From the NCBI GenBank assembly GCA_900100475.1, contig FMTU01000007.1, positions 124,001 through 188,000 of the forward strand: a stretch of DNA of 64,000 nt. Direction: 5' to 3'. Made by a program: the position numbers and the translations under genes. Positions 36,831-45,867 of the stretch are shown here, one piece after another; position 1 is the first letter of the stretch, and each line of letters opens with the position of its first letter. The stretch comes from Sphingobium faniae. GTDB lineage: Bacteria > Pseudomonadota > Alphaproteobacteria > Sphingomonadales > Sphingomonadaceae. The notes below the pieces were generated by a model. That model was not told the origin of the DNA. It ran no database searches and worked only from the letters and a program-made list of their open reading frames with translations.

Positions 36831-37835
36831 ATGCCGCTTTATCGCATTTTCGGCGCTGCCGCTGCCGCCCTTGGCCTGTTCCTCGCCCCGCTTCCCACGG
36901 CGGACGCTTTCGGCCCGGTCAAGAATGTCAGGCAGCAAAGCGCCGAAGCGCGGCTGCTTGCCCAATTCGAAAGTTTCGCGGCGCTGACCGACGGCACGGT
37001 CGGCATCGCCGTGCAGGACCTGTCCACCGGGGAAGAGCAATCGCTAAACGGCGACATGCTGTTCCCCATGGCCAGCACCTACAAGGTCGCCGTCGCGGGC
37101 AAGATCCTGTCGATGGCGGATGCGGGCGTGCTCGGCTTGCAGGATCAGGTGCCGCTCGATCCGGCGCAGCCCGCCAGGACGCGTTCCATCCACGACCTCA
37201 TCGACCTGATGCTGACCCATAGCGACAATGACGCGACCGATGCGCTGGTCGCGCGGGCGGGCGGCCCCGCCGTGATCGACGATTGGGTCGGGGCGCTGGG
37301 CGTCAAGGGGCTGCGGGTGGACAGCAACACCGCGCATCTGCTCTATCGAGCCATGGGGATCAGCCCCGCCGCGGGCAGTTTCCGCCGCAATGTGGCCGCC
37401 GCGCTGGAAGCGGACCCGTCCTTGCGGCAGCGCGACGCGCGCGACCTGCCGAACGTCGCCTTCACGCGCGATCCGCGCGACACCTCCACGCCGCGCGCCA
37501 TGAACGCGCTGCTGGCCGCGATCCGCCTGGGGCAGGCGTTGAAGCCCGCCAGCACCGCCTATCTGCTGGAGATGATGGAACGCTGCCACACGGGCAAGGC
37601 GCGGCTCAAGGCCATGCTGCCGCCCGGCGCCCGGATCGCGCACAAGACGGGATCGCTGAACGGCTATGGCGGCGATGTCGGCATCGTCACCCTGCCCGAC
37701 GGACGGATGTTCGCCATCTCCGTCTTCGTGATGAAGGATTATAAGGGGCGGACGACGCGGGACAGCATCATGGCCCACGCCGCCCGCGCGGCTTATGACT
37801 ATTTTCTGTTCGCACCCGCCCGGCGCACGGCCTGA
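36831..37835 (+). CDS. Class A beta-lactamase-like serine hydrolase
   Basis: Periplasmic serine hydrolase of the penicillin-binding/beta-lactamase fold, 334 residues with a signal peptide ([21 protein letters not shown]). It has the active Ser and Lys in MASTYK (S82, K85), SDN in [13 protein letters not shown] in [12 protein letters not shown], and RDTSTPRAM matching class A. The omega-loop Glu (E166) is absent: the aligned stretch is RDLPN, keeping only Asn170. It may be a poor beta-lactamase or a wall-acting enzyme. ATG 36813 is an alternative start. Confidence 0.85.
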   Translation: MPLYRIFGAAAAALGLFLAPLPTADAFGPVKNVRQQSAEARLLAQFESFAALTDGTVGIAVQDLSTGEEQSLNGDMLFPMASTYKVAVAGKILSMADAGVLGLQDQVPLDPAQPARTRSIHDLIDLMLTHSDNDATDALVARAGGPAVIDDWVGALGVKGLRVDSNTAHLLYRAMGISPAAGSFRRNVAAALEADPSLRQRDARDLPNVAFTRDPRDTSTPRAMNALLAAIRLGQALKPASTAYLLEMMERCHTGKARLKAMLPPGARIAHKTGSLNGYGGDVGIVTLPDGRMFAISVFVMKDYKGRTTRDSIMAHAARAAYDYFLFAPARRTA

Positions 37836-37892
37836 CGCATCCGGCTTAACCGCCGCGCCGCCGGACGCTATTGGGAGCATGGGAGGAGCGCC

Positions 37893-38264
37893 GTGGACAG
37901 GTTTACCTGCTTTCAGCAATTCTGGCCCTATTATCTTCAGGAACATGCGCGCCCCGGCACGCGTGCGTTGCACTATGTCGGCACGACGCTGGTCGTCGTG
38001 CTGGCGGGGAGCGCGCTGGTGATGGCCGAGCGTTGGTGGCTGCTGCTGGCGGCCATTCCCTTTGCCGGCTATGGCTTTGCATGGCTGGGCCACAGCCTGA
38101 TCGAGCGGAACAGGCCCGCGACCTTCCATTATCCCTTCTGGTCCCTGCGCGCCGATTTCCGCATGTGGTATCGCTTCCTGACGGGGCGCATGGGGCGTGA
38201 TCTGACGATGGCCGGGGTGCGGGCGGACGGTTCCATCGCCCCCGGGCGGCGGCTTCACCCCTAA
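37893..38264 (+). CDS. DUF962 / Mpo1-like membrane protein
   Basis: 123 residues from GTG 37893 with two membrane helices (about 28-45 and 48-66). It has the DUF962 signature FWPYYLQEHARPGTRALHYVGTTLV, GFAWLGHSLIERNRPATFHYPFWSLRADFRMW. Yeast Mpo1 in this family is an Fe-dependent dioxygenase of 2-hydroxy fatty acids; the conserved His residues (H in EHARP, LHY, GHS, FHYP) are kept. A sphingolipid-linked role is attractive in a sphingomonad but is inferred. Confidence 0.85.
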   Translation: MDRFTCFQQFWPYYLQEHARPGTRALHYVGTTLVVVLAGSALVMAERWWLLLAAIPFAGYGFAWLGHSLIERNRPATFHYPFWSLRADFRMWYRFLTGRMGRDLTMAGVRADGSIAPGRRLHP

Positions 38265-38314
38265 GATCATCCTATCCGCTTGACCCCTGCCGCGCCTTTG
38301 CCACAAGGGGATGC

Positions 38315-39385
38315 ATGGCCCTGCGCGCGCATTTTTCCCGCCTTCCCGACAGGCCGACGCTCGAAACCCGCTGGCGGGCGCTGGAGGCGCGGTCGGACGC
38401 TTCCTTTTTCCTCGGCTGGACATGGATCGGCGCATGGCTTGAGGCTTATGGCGCGCGGCCTGAACTGTTGACGGTCGCCGATGGGGACGGACAGGATGTC
38501 GCGCTGGCGCTCGTCGGCCATGCGATGACGCCGCGCCTGCTGGGCAAAGTCGCCACGCTCTGTCTTCATCAGGCGGGCGATGCGGACATGGATCGCCCTT
38601 TCATGGAATATAACGGCTTGCTCGCCCTGACCGGGCAGGAACGGCCAGCGGTGAAAGCCGCGCTCTCCGCGATAGGGGAGCGCCGCGACTGGCGCGTATT
38701 GCATCTGGCGGGCGTCGATCCGGAATCGCCGCTGCTGGACCTTCCCGTCCACCGCCGGGTAAAACTGGATGATTCGCCGGTTTATCAAGTCGATCTCGAC
38801 GCCGTGCGCTCCGTTCAGGGCGACTATCTTTCGCTGCTCAGCGCCAATAGCCGGAGCCAGATCCGCCGCGCGATGAAGGAACATGGCGGTTCGCTTCCGC
38901 GGGTCGCCAGAGCCGGTCCCACCGATGTCGAACCCTGGCTGGAAGAGATGCGGGCGCTCAATCAGGGGCGTCATGCGGACAATGCGTGGGACAGCGCCTC
39001 CTTCCGTCATTTCGTCGCCACCATCGCCCGGCATGGGCTGGAACGGGGCGATGTCGAACTGCTCCGCTTCACGGACGATGGCGGCGTGGTCGGGCTGCTC
39101 GTCAACTTCCTCCATCGCGGCGCAGCGATGAACTACCAGTCCGCCTTCGCCGCTCCCCGTTCGGCCAGGGACAAGCCGGGCCTGCTCTGCCATGCGGCGG
39201 CCGTCGCCGACTATGGGGCTCGGGCCTTTGCCCGCTATTCGCTGCTGGCGGGCAAGGACCGATACAAGCAGAGCCTCGCCACTTGCGAGGATCGCCTGGA
39301 ATGGTGGGCGCTCGAACGCTTCTCCCCGCGTCTGGAGGCCGAAGCCCTGCTGCGGCGTGTGCTCAAGCGCCCAATTTCCGCATGA
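38315..39385 (+). CDS. CelD/FemAB-like acyltransferase (GNAT-fold)
   Basis: Predicted acyl- or aminoacyl-transferase of 356 residues. The first half begins WRALEARSDASFFLGWTWIGAWLEAYGA, typical of the BcsL/CelD family. The second half has the Acetyltransf_6-type fold with SLLSANSRSQIRRAMKEHG and FTDDGGVVGLLVNFLHRGAAMNYQSAFA. Substrate unknown. Its 3' end overlaps the convergent cupin gene by 23 bases; a second family member is at 40238. Confidence 0.82.
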   Translation: MALRAHFSRLPDRPTLETRWRALEARSDASFFLGWTWIGAWLEAYGARPELLTVADGDGQDVALALVGHAMTPRLLGKVATLCLHQAGDADMDRPFMEYNGLLALTGQERPAVKAALSAIGERRDWRVLHLAGVDPESPLLDLPVHRRVKLDDSPVYQVDLDAVRSVQGDYLSLLSANSRSQIRRAMKEHGGSLPRVARAGPTDVEPWLEEMRALNQGRHADNAWDSASFRHFVATIARHGLERGDVELLRFTDDGGVVGLLVNFLHRGAAMNYQSAFAAPRSARDKPGLLCHAAAVADYGARAFARYSLLAGKDRYKQSLATCEDRLEWWALERFSPRLEAEALLRRVLKRPISA

Positions 39386-40241
39386 CACGATAGACGAAAC
39401 GCCGCGCGACCTGCTTTTCCGGCCGCGCGCTGACTGTCCCGACGGGCATTTTCCAGCGCCGCAGCAGCGCGTTGAAACTATGCAGTTCGCCCTCGGCGAC
39501 GCTCCGTTCCGACCGCCATGTGACGGACAGGCTGACCGAAACGGCGGGACCGTTCCGCACGAAATGCGGGGCCTTCACCGGCACATGGATGGCGTCGCCC
39601 GGTTCCAGCAGGACAGGAATGCCCTGCGCCATGAAGCCATCCTGCCACACCAGGTTGCGATGGCCGCCATTGTGGAAATCCTCGCTCTTGCGCGGAGGCA
39701 CCAGTTCCTCGTCGCGGGCCGGAAAGACCGTCATCGTCTTGGCTCCGCGAATCTGGAGCAGGATATTATGCTCCGGGTCCATGTGAAAAGGCGTGACGCT
39801 GCCGGGGGACGACAGGAAGATGAAGGCTTCGCGATGGAGCATCGGTCCCGTCCGCCGCGCGACCAGCGGCTCCAGTTCCGCCAGCACCTGATCCAGCAGC
39901 GCGCCATAGGTCGGGTCGCGCTCGACATTTTTGAGCACCGCCCAGCTTCCGTTCGTCTCGATGGTCCGGATCGTCTCGCCCGGCGTCAGGCCGTTGGTGG
40001 GCGTGTCGTCCGGGCGCACGCCCAGCGGCAGCGCGCCCAGATTATATTCCACGCTGCCCTGCAGCATCCGTTCCGCCAGATCGGCCAGCGCCTCCAGCGA
40101 CAACAGCGGATGACCGACAAGGCCATGGGTCAGCGGCGTCGCCCGATCGGGATAGGCGGCAGTGAAGGCGACGCGCGCGCTGTCGGGGAATATCCGGGTC
40201 ATGGTCGCCTGGCCCGGCCCGATCGAACCATGGGCAGTCAT
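39363..40241 (-). CDS. Cupin/JmjC-like Fe(II)-2OG oxygenase family protein
   Basis: 292 residues. A C-terminal cupin-8/JmjC-like barrel has the iron-ligand pattern HMDPEHN near residue 152 and a distal His in DAIHVPVKAPHFVRNGP. LLEPGDAIHVP is the typical turn before it. Such proteins hydroxylate amino-acid residues or small molecules. It overlaps the start of the downstream-strand neighbour at 40238 by four bases, so it is co-transcribed with an acyltransferase. Confidence 0.82.
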   Translation of the reverse strand: MTAHGSIGPGQATMTRIFPDSARVAFTAAYPDRATPLTHGLVGHPLLSLEALADLAERMLQGSVEYNLGALPLGVRPDDTPTNGLTPGETIRTIETNGSWAVLKNVERDPTYGALLDQVLAELEPLVARRTGPMLHREAFIFLSSPGSVTPFHMDPEHNILLQIRGAKTMTVFPARDEELVPPRKSEDFHNGGHRNLVWQDGFMAQGIPVLLEPGDAIHVPVKAPHFVRNGPAVSVSLSVTWRSERSVAEGELHSFNALLRRWKMPVGTVSARPEKQVARRFVYRVMRKLGA

Positions 40242-41380
40242 GCCTGTCCTTTCATGATCTGGCTGATATGTTCAACGCCATTGGCAATGGCGAAGGCCGC
40301 ACCCCTTTGCCAGCGCCGCGCGCCCCGTCCGCGCAGGGCGATGCGATATTGCACGATGGTCCGCCGCTCCGCCCACAGGCTGTCGATCATGGGATGGTCG
40401 GCGGCCGCGCAACTATCCATCCAGGCAATGCCCGGATCGTCCTGCACCGCATGGAGATTGGCGATCTCGATCAATATGCCGGGGGAAAAGCGCCCCAACG
40501 CCTCGTCAAAGGCGATCTTGAAGGAAAAAGCGCCATCGCCATGGCGGAAATTGACCAGCATGGCGATGGCGCGTCCGTCCAGGTCCATCCGCAGGAAATG
40601 CAGCCGTCCTCCTTCCAGAGCGGCGGCGCAGGCAGCGCGGAAAAACGCCTCGTCCGCATGCTTGCTGGCGAGCGCGGTGTCTGCCCGCCCCTTCCATCCC
40701 GATGCCTCCAGCGTCAGGAAGTCCTGGCACCAGCCCGGCAGGTCGGCCGCGCAGGCCAGGAGCCGGGTCTCGATCCGCCCCCGTTCCGCCAGCCGCTTTT
40801 GCAGGCGCCGCAGTTCCTTGCGCTTCTTGGCGCGGACATGGCTTTCCCAATAGGCGTCGGCGCAAAGGCCGGATCGCAGCATGGCGCGGTCGTAACGATG
40901 GACTTCCCGCCGCCCGCGCCGCTGTTCGACACAGATCGCTTCCAGAGCGGCGGCATTGGCTCCGGCTGCGTCCAGACATTCCAGATGCAGGAAGCCCGGC
41001 GCCCAGTCGGCCCCGTCAAGCTGCGCCAGAAAACCGCGCCACGCGGCGAGTTCATACCCCCGGCGGACCAGAGGCGCGCCGAAAAAACAATGGTCGTGCA
41101 TCCAGTTGACGACGCAGGAAACGGGCAAACGTCCATGGCTGGGCGAGACGGCCACCGGCAACAGGCCGATGGAACGCCCTTCCTCCTGCGCCTCGATCAG
41201 CCGCACGCCCTTGTGCGCGCCCAGATGGTCCAGCGCGGCCTCCAGCATATCGGGCGCGTAAAAGGCGTTCGCCTCCGCCGCCGCGCCGGCCAGATCGGCC
41301 CAGCGCGCATGGCGCAAGGGCGCATTGGGATAACCCCCCGGCACCAAAGGATGCATTGCCATATCCATCTTCATCCCCAT
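40238..41380 (-). CDS. CelD/FemAB-like acyltransferase (second copy)
   Basis: 380 residues, same broad family as the protein at 38315 but diverged. It has ADAYWESHVRAKKRKELRRLQKRLAERG, LEASGWKGRADTALAS, FFRAACAAALEGGRLHFLRMDLDGRAIAMLVNFRHGDGAFSFKIAFDEALGRFSPGILIE. This is the BcsL/CelD N-acyltransferase pattern (GWKG, FKIAFDE, SPG). It forms an operon with the JmjC-cupin (ATGA overlap). Confidence 0.84.
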   Translation of the reverse strand: MGMKMDMAMHPLVPGGYPNAPLRHARWADLAGAAAEANAFYAPDMLEAALDHLGAHKGVRLIEAQEEGRSIGLLPVAVSPSHGRLPVSCVVNWMHDHCFFGAPLVRRGYELAAWRGFLAQLDGADWAPGFLHLECLDAAGANAAALEAICVEQRRGRREVHRYDRAMLRSGLCADAYWESHVRAKKRKELRRLQKRLAERGRIETRLLACAADLPGWCQDFLTLEASGWKGRADTALASKHADEAFFRAACAAALEGGRLHFLRMDLDGRAIAMLVNFRHGDGAFSFKIAFDEALGRFSPGILIEIANLHAVQDDPGIAWMDSCAAADHPMIDSLWAERRTIVQYRIALRGRGARRWQRGAAFAIANGVEHISQIMKGQA

Positions 41381-41548
41381 AGGCGGGAAAGATTAGAGAA
41401 TAGCTAAGCATCGGCCGCCACCGGCCTTTTCCATGGGCGACATCGGCGGCAAGACCCTTTACATCATGGGCAATGTCGTCATGACCGGAACGCAGGGAGA
41501 CAGCTTCATGCCACAGAATTTCGGCCTATCGCAGCATCGGACGTCCAT

Positions 41549-42547
41549 ATGACCATTCTCGTCACCGGCGCGGCCGGTTTTATCGGCATGCAGGTCGCCG
41601 ATCGCCTGCTGGAAGATGGACGCGCGGTCATCGGCATCGACAATATGAACGATTATTATGCGGTGTCGCTCAAGCGGGATCGTATCGCCGCCCTGTCCGA
41701 ACGTCACGGCAAGCTGTTCACCTTCGCCGAACTCGACTTCGCCGACATGCCCGCGCTTCAGGAGGCGCTGGGGGATCATCCGGTGGAGGCGATCATCCAT
41801 CTGGGCGCGCAGGCGGGCGTTCGCTATTCGCTGGTCAATCCCCACGCCTATGTGCGCTCCAATCTGGCGGGCCATGTCAACATGCTGGAACTGGCGCGCG
41901 AGCGGCGGGTGCGCCATCTGGTCTATGCGTCTTCATCGTCCGTCTATGGCGGCAATGACAGCCTGCCTTTCCGGGTCGAGGACCGCGCCGATCATCCCGT
42001 CTCGCTCTATGCCGCCACCAAGCGGGCGGACGAGTTGATGAGCGAAACCTACGCCCATCTCTTCCGCATACCGATGACGGGGCTGCGCTTCTTCACGGTC
42101 TACGGCCCATGGGGCAGGCCCGACATGGCGATGTGGATCTTCACGTCGAAGATTCTCGCGGGCGAACCGATCCCCGTCTTCAACCATGGCAGGATGCAGC
42201 GCGACTTCACCTATATCGACGACATCGTCGCGGGCGTCATAGCCTGCCTCGACAATGCGCCGCCCGACGATGGCGCGATGAAGGCGGGGGGCAGCCGGAC
42301 GCCCCATCGCCTTTACAATATCGGCAATAATCGTCCCGAAGAACTGATGCATCTGATCGCCGTGCTGGAAGAGGCCTGCGGGCGCAAGGCGCAGATAGAT
42401 TTCCAGCCCATGCAGCCAGGCGACGTGCCCGCCACCTACGCGGATATCAGCGCCATCGCGGGTGATGTCGGCTTTGCTCCGACGACCGGCATCGAAGTGG
42501 GGGTGCCACGATTCGTATCCTGGTATCGCGACTATCATGGCGCCTGA
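41549..42547 (+). CDS. UDP-glucuronate 4-epimerase-like NAD-dependent epimerase
   Basis: Extended SDR that probably turns UDP-glucuronate into UDP-galacturonate for capsule or LPS. 332 residues. NAD-binding GAAGFIGMQVADRLL, the family-specific DNMNDYYAVSLKRDRI, SSSSVYG with active Ser/Thr, and SLYAATKRADEL with Tyr-x3-Lys. Similar proteins are called CapI or LpsL. It precedes the kpsF-kdsB group by 235 bases. Confidence 0.9.
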   Translation: MTILVTGAAGFIGMQVADRLLEDGRAVIGIDNMNDYYAVSLKRDRIAALSERHGKLFTFAELDFADMPALQEALGDHPVEAIIHLGAQAGVRYSLVNPHAYVRSNLAGHVNMLELARERRVRHLVYASSSSVYGGNDSLPFRVEDRADHPVSLYAATKRADELMSETYAHLFRIPMTGLRFFTVYGPWGRPDMAMWIFTSKILAGEPIPVFNHGRMQRDFTYIDDIVAGVIACLDNAPPDDGAMKAGGSRTPHRLYNIGNNRPEELMHLIAVLEEACGRKAQIDFQPMQPGDVPATYADISAIAGDVGFAPTTGIEVGVPRFVSWYRDYHGA

Positions 42548-42782
42548 CCGGCACGCACGAGGCGGCGAAAGGTTCCGCAGCCGGGCGCGCCGCTACTCCA
42601 CTTAATCGCATTCCTGGTCAGGAACGATCCAGATCGGCCATATTTCCCAATGGCATAATAGATTGCAATAAGTTCCCGAAATGGCGTAAGTCACCTCATT
42701 CCCGGCGGGACATGAGGGCCGGGACAAGACAAGATAACAGGCGATCCGCGCAAAGTGGTCGTCGACGCGTTTCGTCAACCGG

Positions 42783-43826
42783 ATGGGGCCGGAGCGATAC
42801 GCGAAAAGGGACGAGTGCGTGTCGACAGTATCCAATATTGTGCCATTCAAGTCAGGCGGGCACATCATCGAAGCCGCCTGCCGCAGTCTTGCCGTCGCTG
42901 CCGACGGGATCAATGCGCTGGAAGCGCGATTCGCGGAACGGGATTTCGCGGCGACTTTCCTCCGCCTCGTCGGGCTGGTCATGAATGTGCGTGGCCGGGT
43001 GATCGTCACCGGCATCGGCAAAAGTGGCCTCGTCGCGCGGAAGATGACGGCGACGCTCACCTCCACGGGCACGCCTGCGCTCTTCCTGCACCCGGCCGAT
43101 GCCGGTCATGGCGATCTGGGCATGGTGACACCCGCCGATCTCGTCCTGATGCTTTCCCATTCGGGCGAGTCCACCGAGCTTGGCCCGATCATCCAATATT
43201 GCAAGCGCTTCGCCATTCCCCTCGTCGGCATGACGGCGCAATCGGGCAGCACGGTCGCGCAGGCCGCCGATCTCTGCATCCTGATGCCGCCCGTGCGGGA
43301 AGCCTGCCCCAATTCGCTGGCGCCGACCACCTCGACCACGGTCCAGATGGCTTTTGGCGACGCGCTGGCGGTCTCCCTGATGGAGATGCGCGGCTTTTCA
43401 GCCGATGATTTCCATAAATTCCATCCCAAGGGCAGCCTGGGCACGCAACTGGTCAAGGTTCGCGAGTTGATGGCGTCGGGCAATGACGTTCCCAAAGTCC
43501 GGGAAGACGCCACATTGCTGGAAGCCATGATCGAAATGACGCGGGGGCGGCTGGGCGGCACAGCCATCGTCGACAACCGCCGCCGGCTGATCGGCGCCTT
43601 TACGGACGGCGACCTGCGCCGGAGCCTGACGACCGGACAGGATCTGAGCGAATCCATCGGACGTTTCATGACGGTCACGCCATTGTCCGTCGGCCCGGAC
43701 GAACTGGCGTCGGAAGCTCTGCGCCGGATGCATGACAGCAGCATCATGCTCTTCTTCGTCTGCGATGAGGAACGGCTGATCGGCGCGGTCCATATGCACG
43801 ATCTGCTCGAAGCCGGGGTCGTCTGA
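42783..43826 (+). CDS. kpsF: Arabinose-5-phosphate isomerase, KpsF/GutQ (SIS plus two CBS domains)
   Basis: Makes D-arabinose 5-phosphate for Kdo synthesis. The SIS domain at about 50-185 has VIVTGIGKSGLVARKMTATLTSTGTPALFLHPADAGHGDLG and LSHSGESTEL. Then FHKFHPKGSLGTQL and two CBS repeats (about 215-270 and 285-345). A GTG at 42819 preceded by AAGGGACGA may be the real start instead of ATG 42783. It is followed without a gap by kdsB. Confidence 0.93.
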   Translation: MGPERYAKRDECVSTVSNIVPFKSGGHIIEAACRSLAVAADGINALEARFAERDFAATFLRLVGLVMNVRGRVIVTGIGKSGLVARKMTATLTSTGTPALFLHPADAGHGDLGMVTPADLVLMLSHSGESTELGPIIQYCKRFAIPLVGMTAQSGSTVAQAADLCILMPPVREACPNSLAPTTSTTVQMAFGDALAVSLMEMRGFSADDFHKFHPKGSLGTQLVKVRELMASGNDVPKVREDATLLEAMIEMTRGRLGGTAIVDNRRRLIGAFTDGDLRRSLTTGQDLSESIGRFMTVTPLSVGPDELASEALRRMHDSSIMLFFVCDEERLIGAVHMHDLLEAGVV

Positions 43827-43831
43827 ACATA

Positions 43832-44635
43832 TTGGTCGTCATTCCGGCGCGGGCAGGATCGTCCCGCCTCCCGCGCAAGCCGCTGCGCATGATCGCAGGG
43901 CGCAGCCTGTTGCATCGAACCATCTCCATGGCTCGCGGCGCCATGGGAGGCCTGCCGGACATGGATCTGGTGGTGGCGACCGATGATGACGAGATCGCCG
44001 ATCACGCCCGCGCGGCAGGCTGCGAGGCGGTGATGACGCAAAGCGCCATCGCCACGGGATCGGGGCGCGCACTGGCCGCCGCTCTTGCCCGATCCGTACC
44101 GCCCCGGTTTGTCGTCAACCTGCAAGGGGACTCCCCCTTCCAGCCGGAAGGGGCGCTGGCCGCCGTCATCTCCGCCCTGCTGGCAGGAGCACAAGTGGCC
44201 ACGCCGGTGATCGCGCTCGATTGGGACGCGCTCGATGCGCTGCGGGATCATAAAAGCCGCTCTCCTTTCAGCGGCACGACCTGCGCGCGCGCTCCGGATG
44301 GCCGGGCGCTCTGGTTTTCCAAGACGATCCTTCCCGCGATCCGCGACGAAGCAGTCCGACGCCGGACGGAACCGCTCTCCCCTGTCTGGCGGCATGTCGG
44401 CCTCTATGGCTATGCGATGGATGCACTGACACGGTTCGAGCAAGCGGCGCCGACGGAACTGGAAAAGCTGGAAGGGCTGGAGCAATTGCGGCTGCTGGAA
44501 TTGGGCATAGCCATCACGACCGTTGCGGTGCCTCCTCCTCTTTTCGACAGTTCGGGGATCGACACGCCAGAGGATATCGCCCGCGTCGAGGCGCTGATCG
44601 CTCTCCATGGCGATCCGACGCCTCCTTTGCCGTGA
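43832..44635 (+). CDS. kdsB: 3-deoxy-manno-octulosonate cytidylyltransferase (CMP-Kdo synthetase)
   Basis: Activates Kdo as CMP-Kdo for LPS or capsule. About 267 residues. VVIPARAGSSRLPRKPLRMIAGRSLL nucleotide-binding start, DLVVATDDDEIADHA, NLQGDSPFQP metal-binding, HVGLYGYAMDALTRF and SSGIDTPEDIARVEALI. The first usable codon is TTG 43832, but homologues begin NILVVIPAR. This would put initiation at CTG 43823, inside the kpsF stop; the true start is unsettled. Confidence 0.92.
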   Translation: MVVIPARAGSSRLPRKPLRMIAGRSLLHRTISMARGAMGGLPDMDLVVATDDDEIADHARAAGCEAVMTQSAIATGSGRALAAALARSVPPRFVVNLQGDSPFQPEGALAAVISALLAGAQVATPVIALDWDALDALRDHKSRSPFSGTTCARAPDGRALWFSKTILPAIRDEAVRRRTEPLSPVWRHVGLYGYAMDALTRFEQAAPTELEKLEGLEQLRLLELGIAITTVAVPPPLFDSSGIDTPEDIARVEALIALHGDPTPPLP

Positions 44636-44645
44636 TCATGCACCC

Positions 44646-45239
44646 ATGACTCGCCGCATCTTCATCGTCCGGCATGGCAATACATTTGAAAGCGGCGCGC
44701 AGGCCCGTCGCATTGGCGCGGGGACGGACATCGCGCTGGCGGCTTCAGGCGAGGCGCAGGCAGAACGCCTGGGTGCATGGTTTGCGGACCAGCCCTTCAC
44801 GATCCGGCATATTTTTTCCGGCCCGCTCCTGCGCGCGCGGGAAACCGCCGAAAGAATCGGCGCGGCCTCTGGCAGGTCCGTCGATGCCTTCCTGCCATGG
44901 CTCCAGGAAATCGACCACGGCCTGGATGAAGGCCGTCCTGAAGCAGAAGTCGTGGCGCGCATCGGCGCGCAGGCCATTGCGGCCTGGGACGGACAGGCCA
45001 TCGCTCCCCCCGACTGGCGGGTCGATGCGCAAGAACGCATCGCGGCGTGGCGCCGCTATTTCGCCGATGGAGGCCAGGGCACGGATATACTCGTCACCAG
45101 CAACGGCGCGGCGCGGTTCGCATTGGTGGCCTTGGGACTGCCGCTCGCCTCATTGAAATTGCGAACTGGCGCGCTCGGCGAACTGGCGGTCGAAGCCGAT
45201 GGCGAAATTGCGCTGCGGCGCTGGGATTTCCGCCCGTGA
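44646..45239 (+). CDS. Histidine phosphatase (phosphoglycerate mutase-like) family protein
   Basis: 197 residues from ATG 44646. Catalytic RHG in IFIVRHGNTFESG, a second Arg in IFSGPLLRARETAERIG, acidic EIDHGLDEG, and a downstream SNGA (VTSNGAARFALVALGL) where a second catalytic His is usual. Ten bases after kdsB and before the terminator at 45284, so part of the Kdo operon. Substrate unknown; a role on a sugar phosphate is plausible. Confidence 0.85.
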   Translation: MTRRIFIVRHGNTFESGAQARRIGAGTDIALAASGEAQAERLGAWFADQPFTIRHIFSGPLLRARETAERIGAASGRSVDAFLPWLQEIDHGLDEGRPEAEVVARIGAQAIAAWDGQAIAPPDWRVDAQERIAAWRRYFADGGQGTDILVTSNGAARFALVALGLPLASLKLRTGALGELAVEADGEIALRRWDFRP

Positions 45240-45283
45240 CACCGCACCCGATCGTTGCGCGGCGAACAGGGCAGCTATCGCGC

Positions 45284-45312
45284 GGGCAAGCATAAATTGA
45301 GTTGCCCTTTTT
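45284..45312 (+). terminator. Rho-independent terminator of the kpsF-kdsB-phosphatase operon
   Basis: GGGCAA / TTGCCC stem with a 12-base loop followed directly by five T residues, 45 bases after the phosphatase stop. Confidence 0.75.
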
Positions 45313-45660
45313 CAGTCTATTTATTAAGTAGAGATTGCCAGAACGGTCCGGATGGTCGCCGGGCCGGATGGAAACATCGGCATATGACCCGCGGCTTTTG
45401 ATCGGGATGCAGCTTGCTCCGCGTCACCAACAGCTAAAGCGCACGATGCCAGGGCGATAACGCCAGTGTCGTGTTCCCCCACCAACATTGGGGAAGATAT
45501 GATGCGCGATATCATGATGACCAGATAGAACCCTGCCCATTATTGGGGTTGCGACCCCAGCCATCGGCAGGACATGGCCCATGGCGCGAGCCATGGCGCG
45601 ATCTCTTCGCAAATATTCACTCATCTTCCGGCTGATGACATCGCCGGGAAAGGATGTCGC
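45313..45660. other. Non-coding stretch with no recognised feature
   Basis: About 350 bases between the terminator and a small ORF. Codon use is mixed and several short open frames overlap with none convincing. Base composition is lower in GC than the flanks in places. A cluster of CATGG-containing repeats is at 45570-45600. Confidence 0.5.
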
Positions 45661-45813
45661 ATGTACGCCAAACATCGTTCAGGCCACCAGCTCCCCCCTT
45701 CCTATTCTGCCTCTCTGCTTCAGGCCGCCGCCGCCATTTACGGCATCGAAGCGGCGGAACTGGCGGATGCGGCCGGCAAGGCAGCCAAGGCAAATCGGAA
45801 ATACAGAAGCTGA
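45661..45813 (+). CDS. Possible small protein of unknown function
   Basis: 50-codon frame starting MYAKHRSGHQLPPSYSASLLQAAAAIYGIEAAELADAAGKAAKANRKYRS. An AAAGGA ribosome site lies eight bases before the ATG. The second half is a plausible Ala-rich helix with a basic end. No relatives recognised. It faces the convergent SDR gene, whose end is 54 bases away. Confidence 0.4.
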   Translation: MYAKHRSGHQLPPSYSASLLQAAAAIYGIEAAELADAAGKAAKANRKYRS

Positions 45814-45867
45814 ATTTACCCCGCCCGGAGCGGTATCGCCACGCCGATCCGGGCGAATCTGGCTTTC

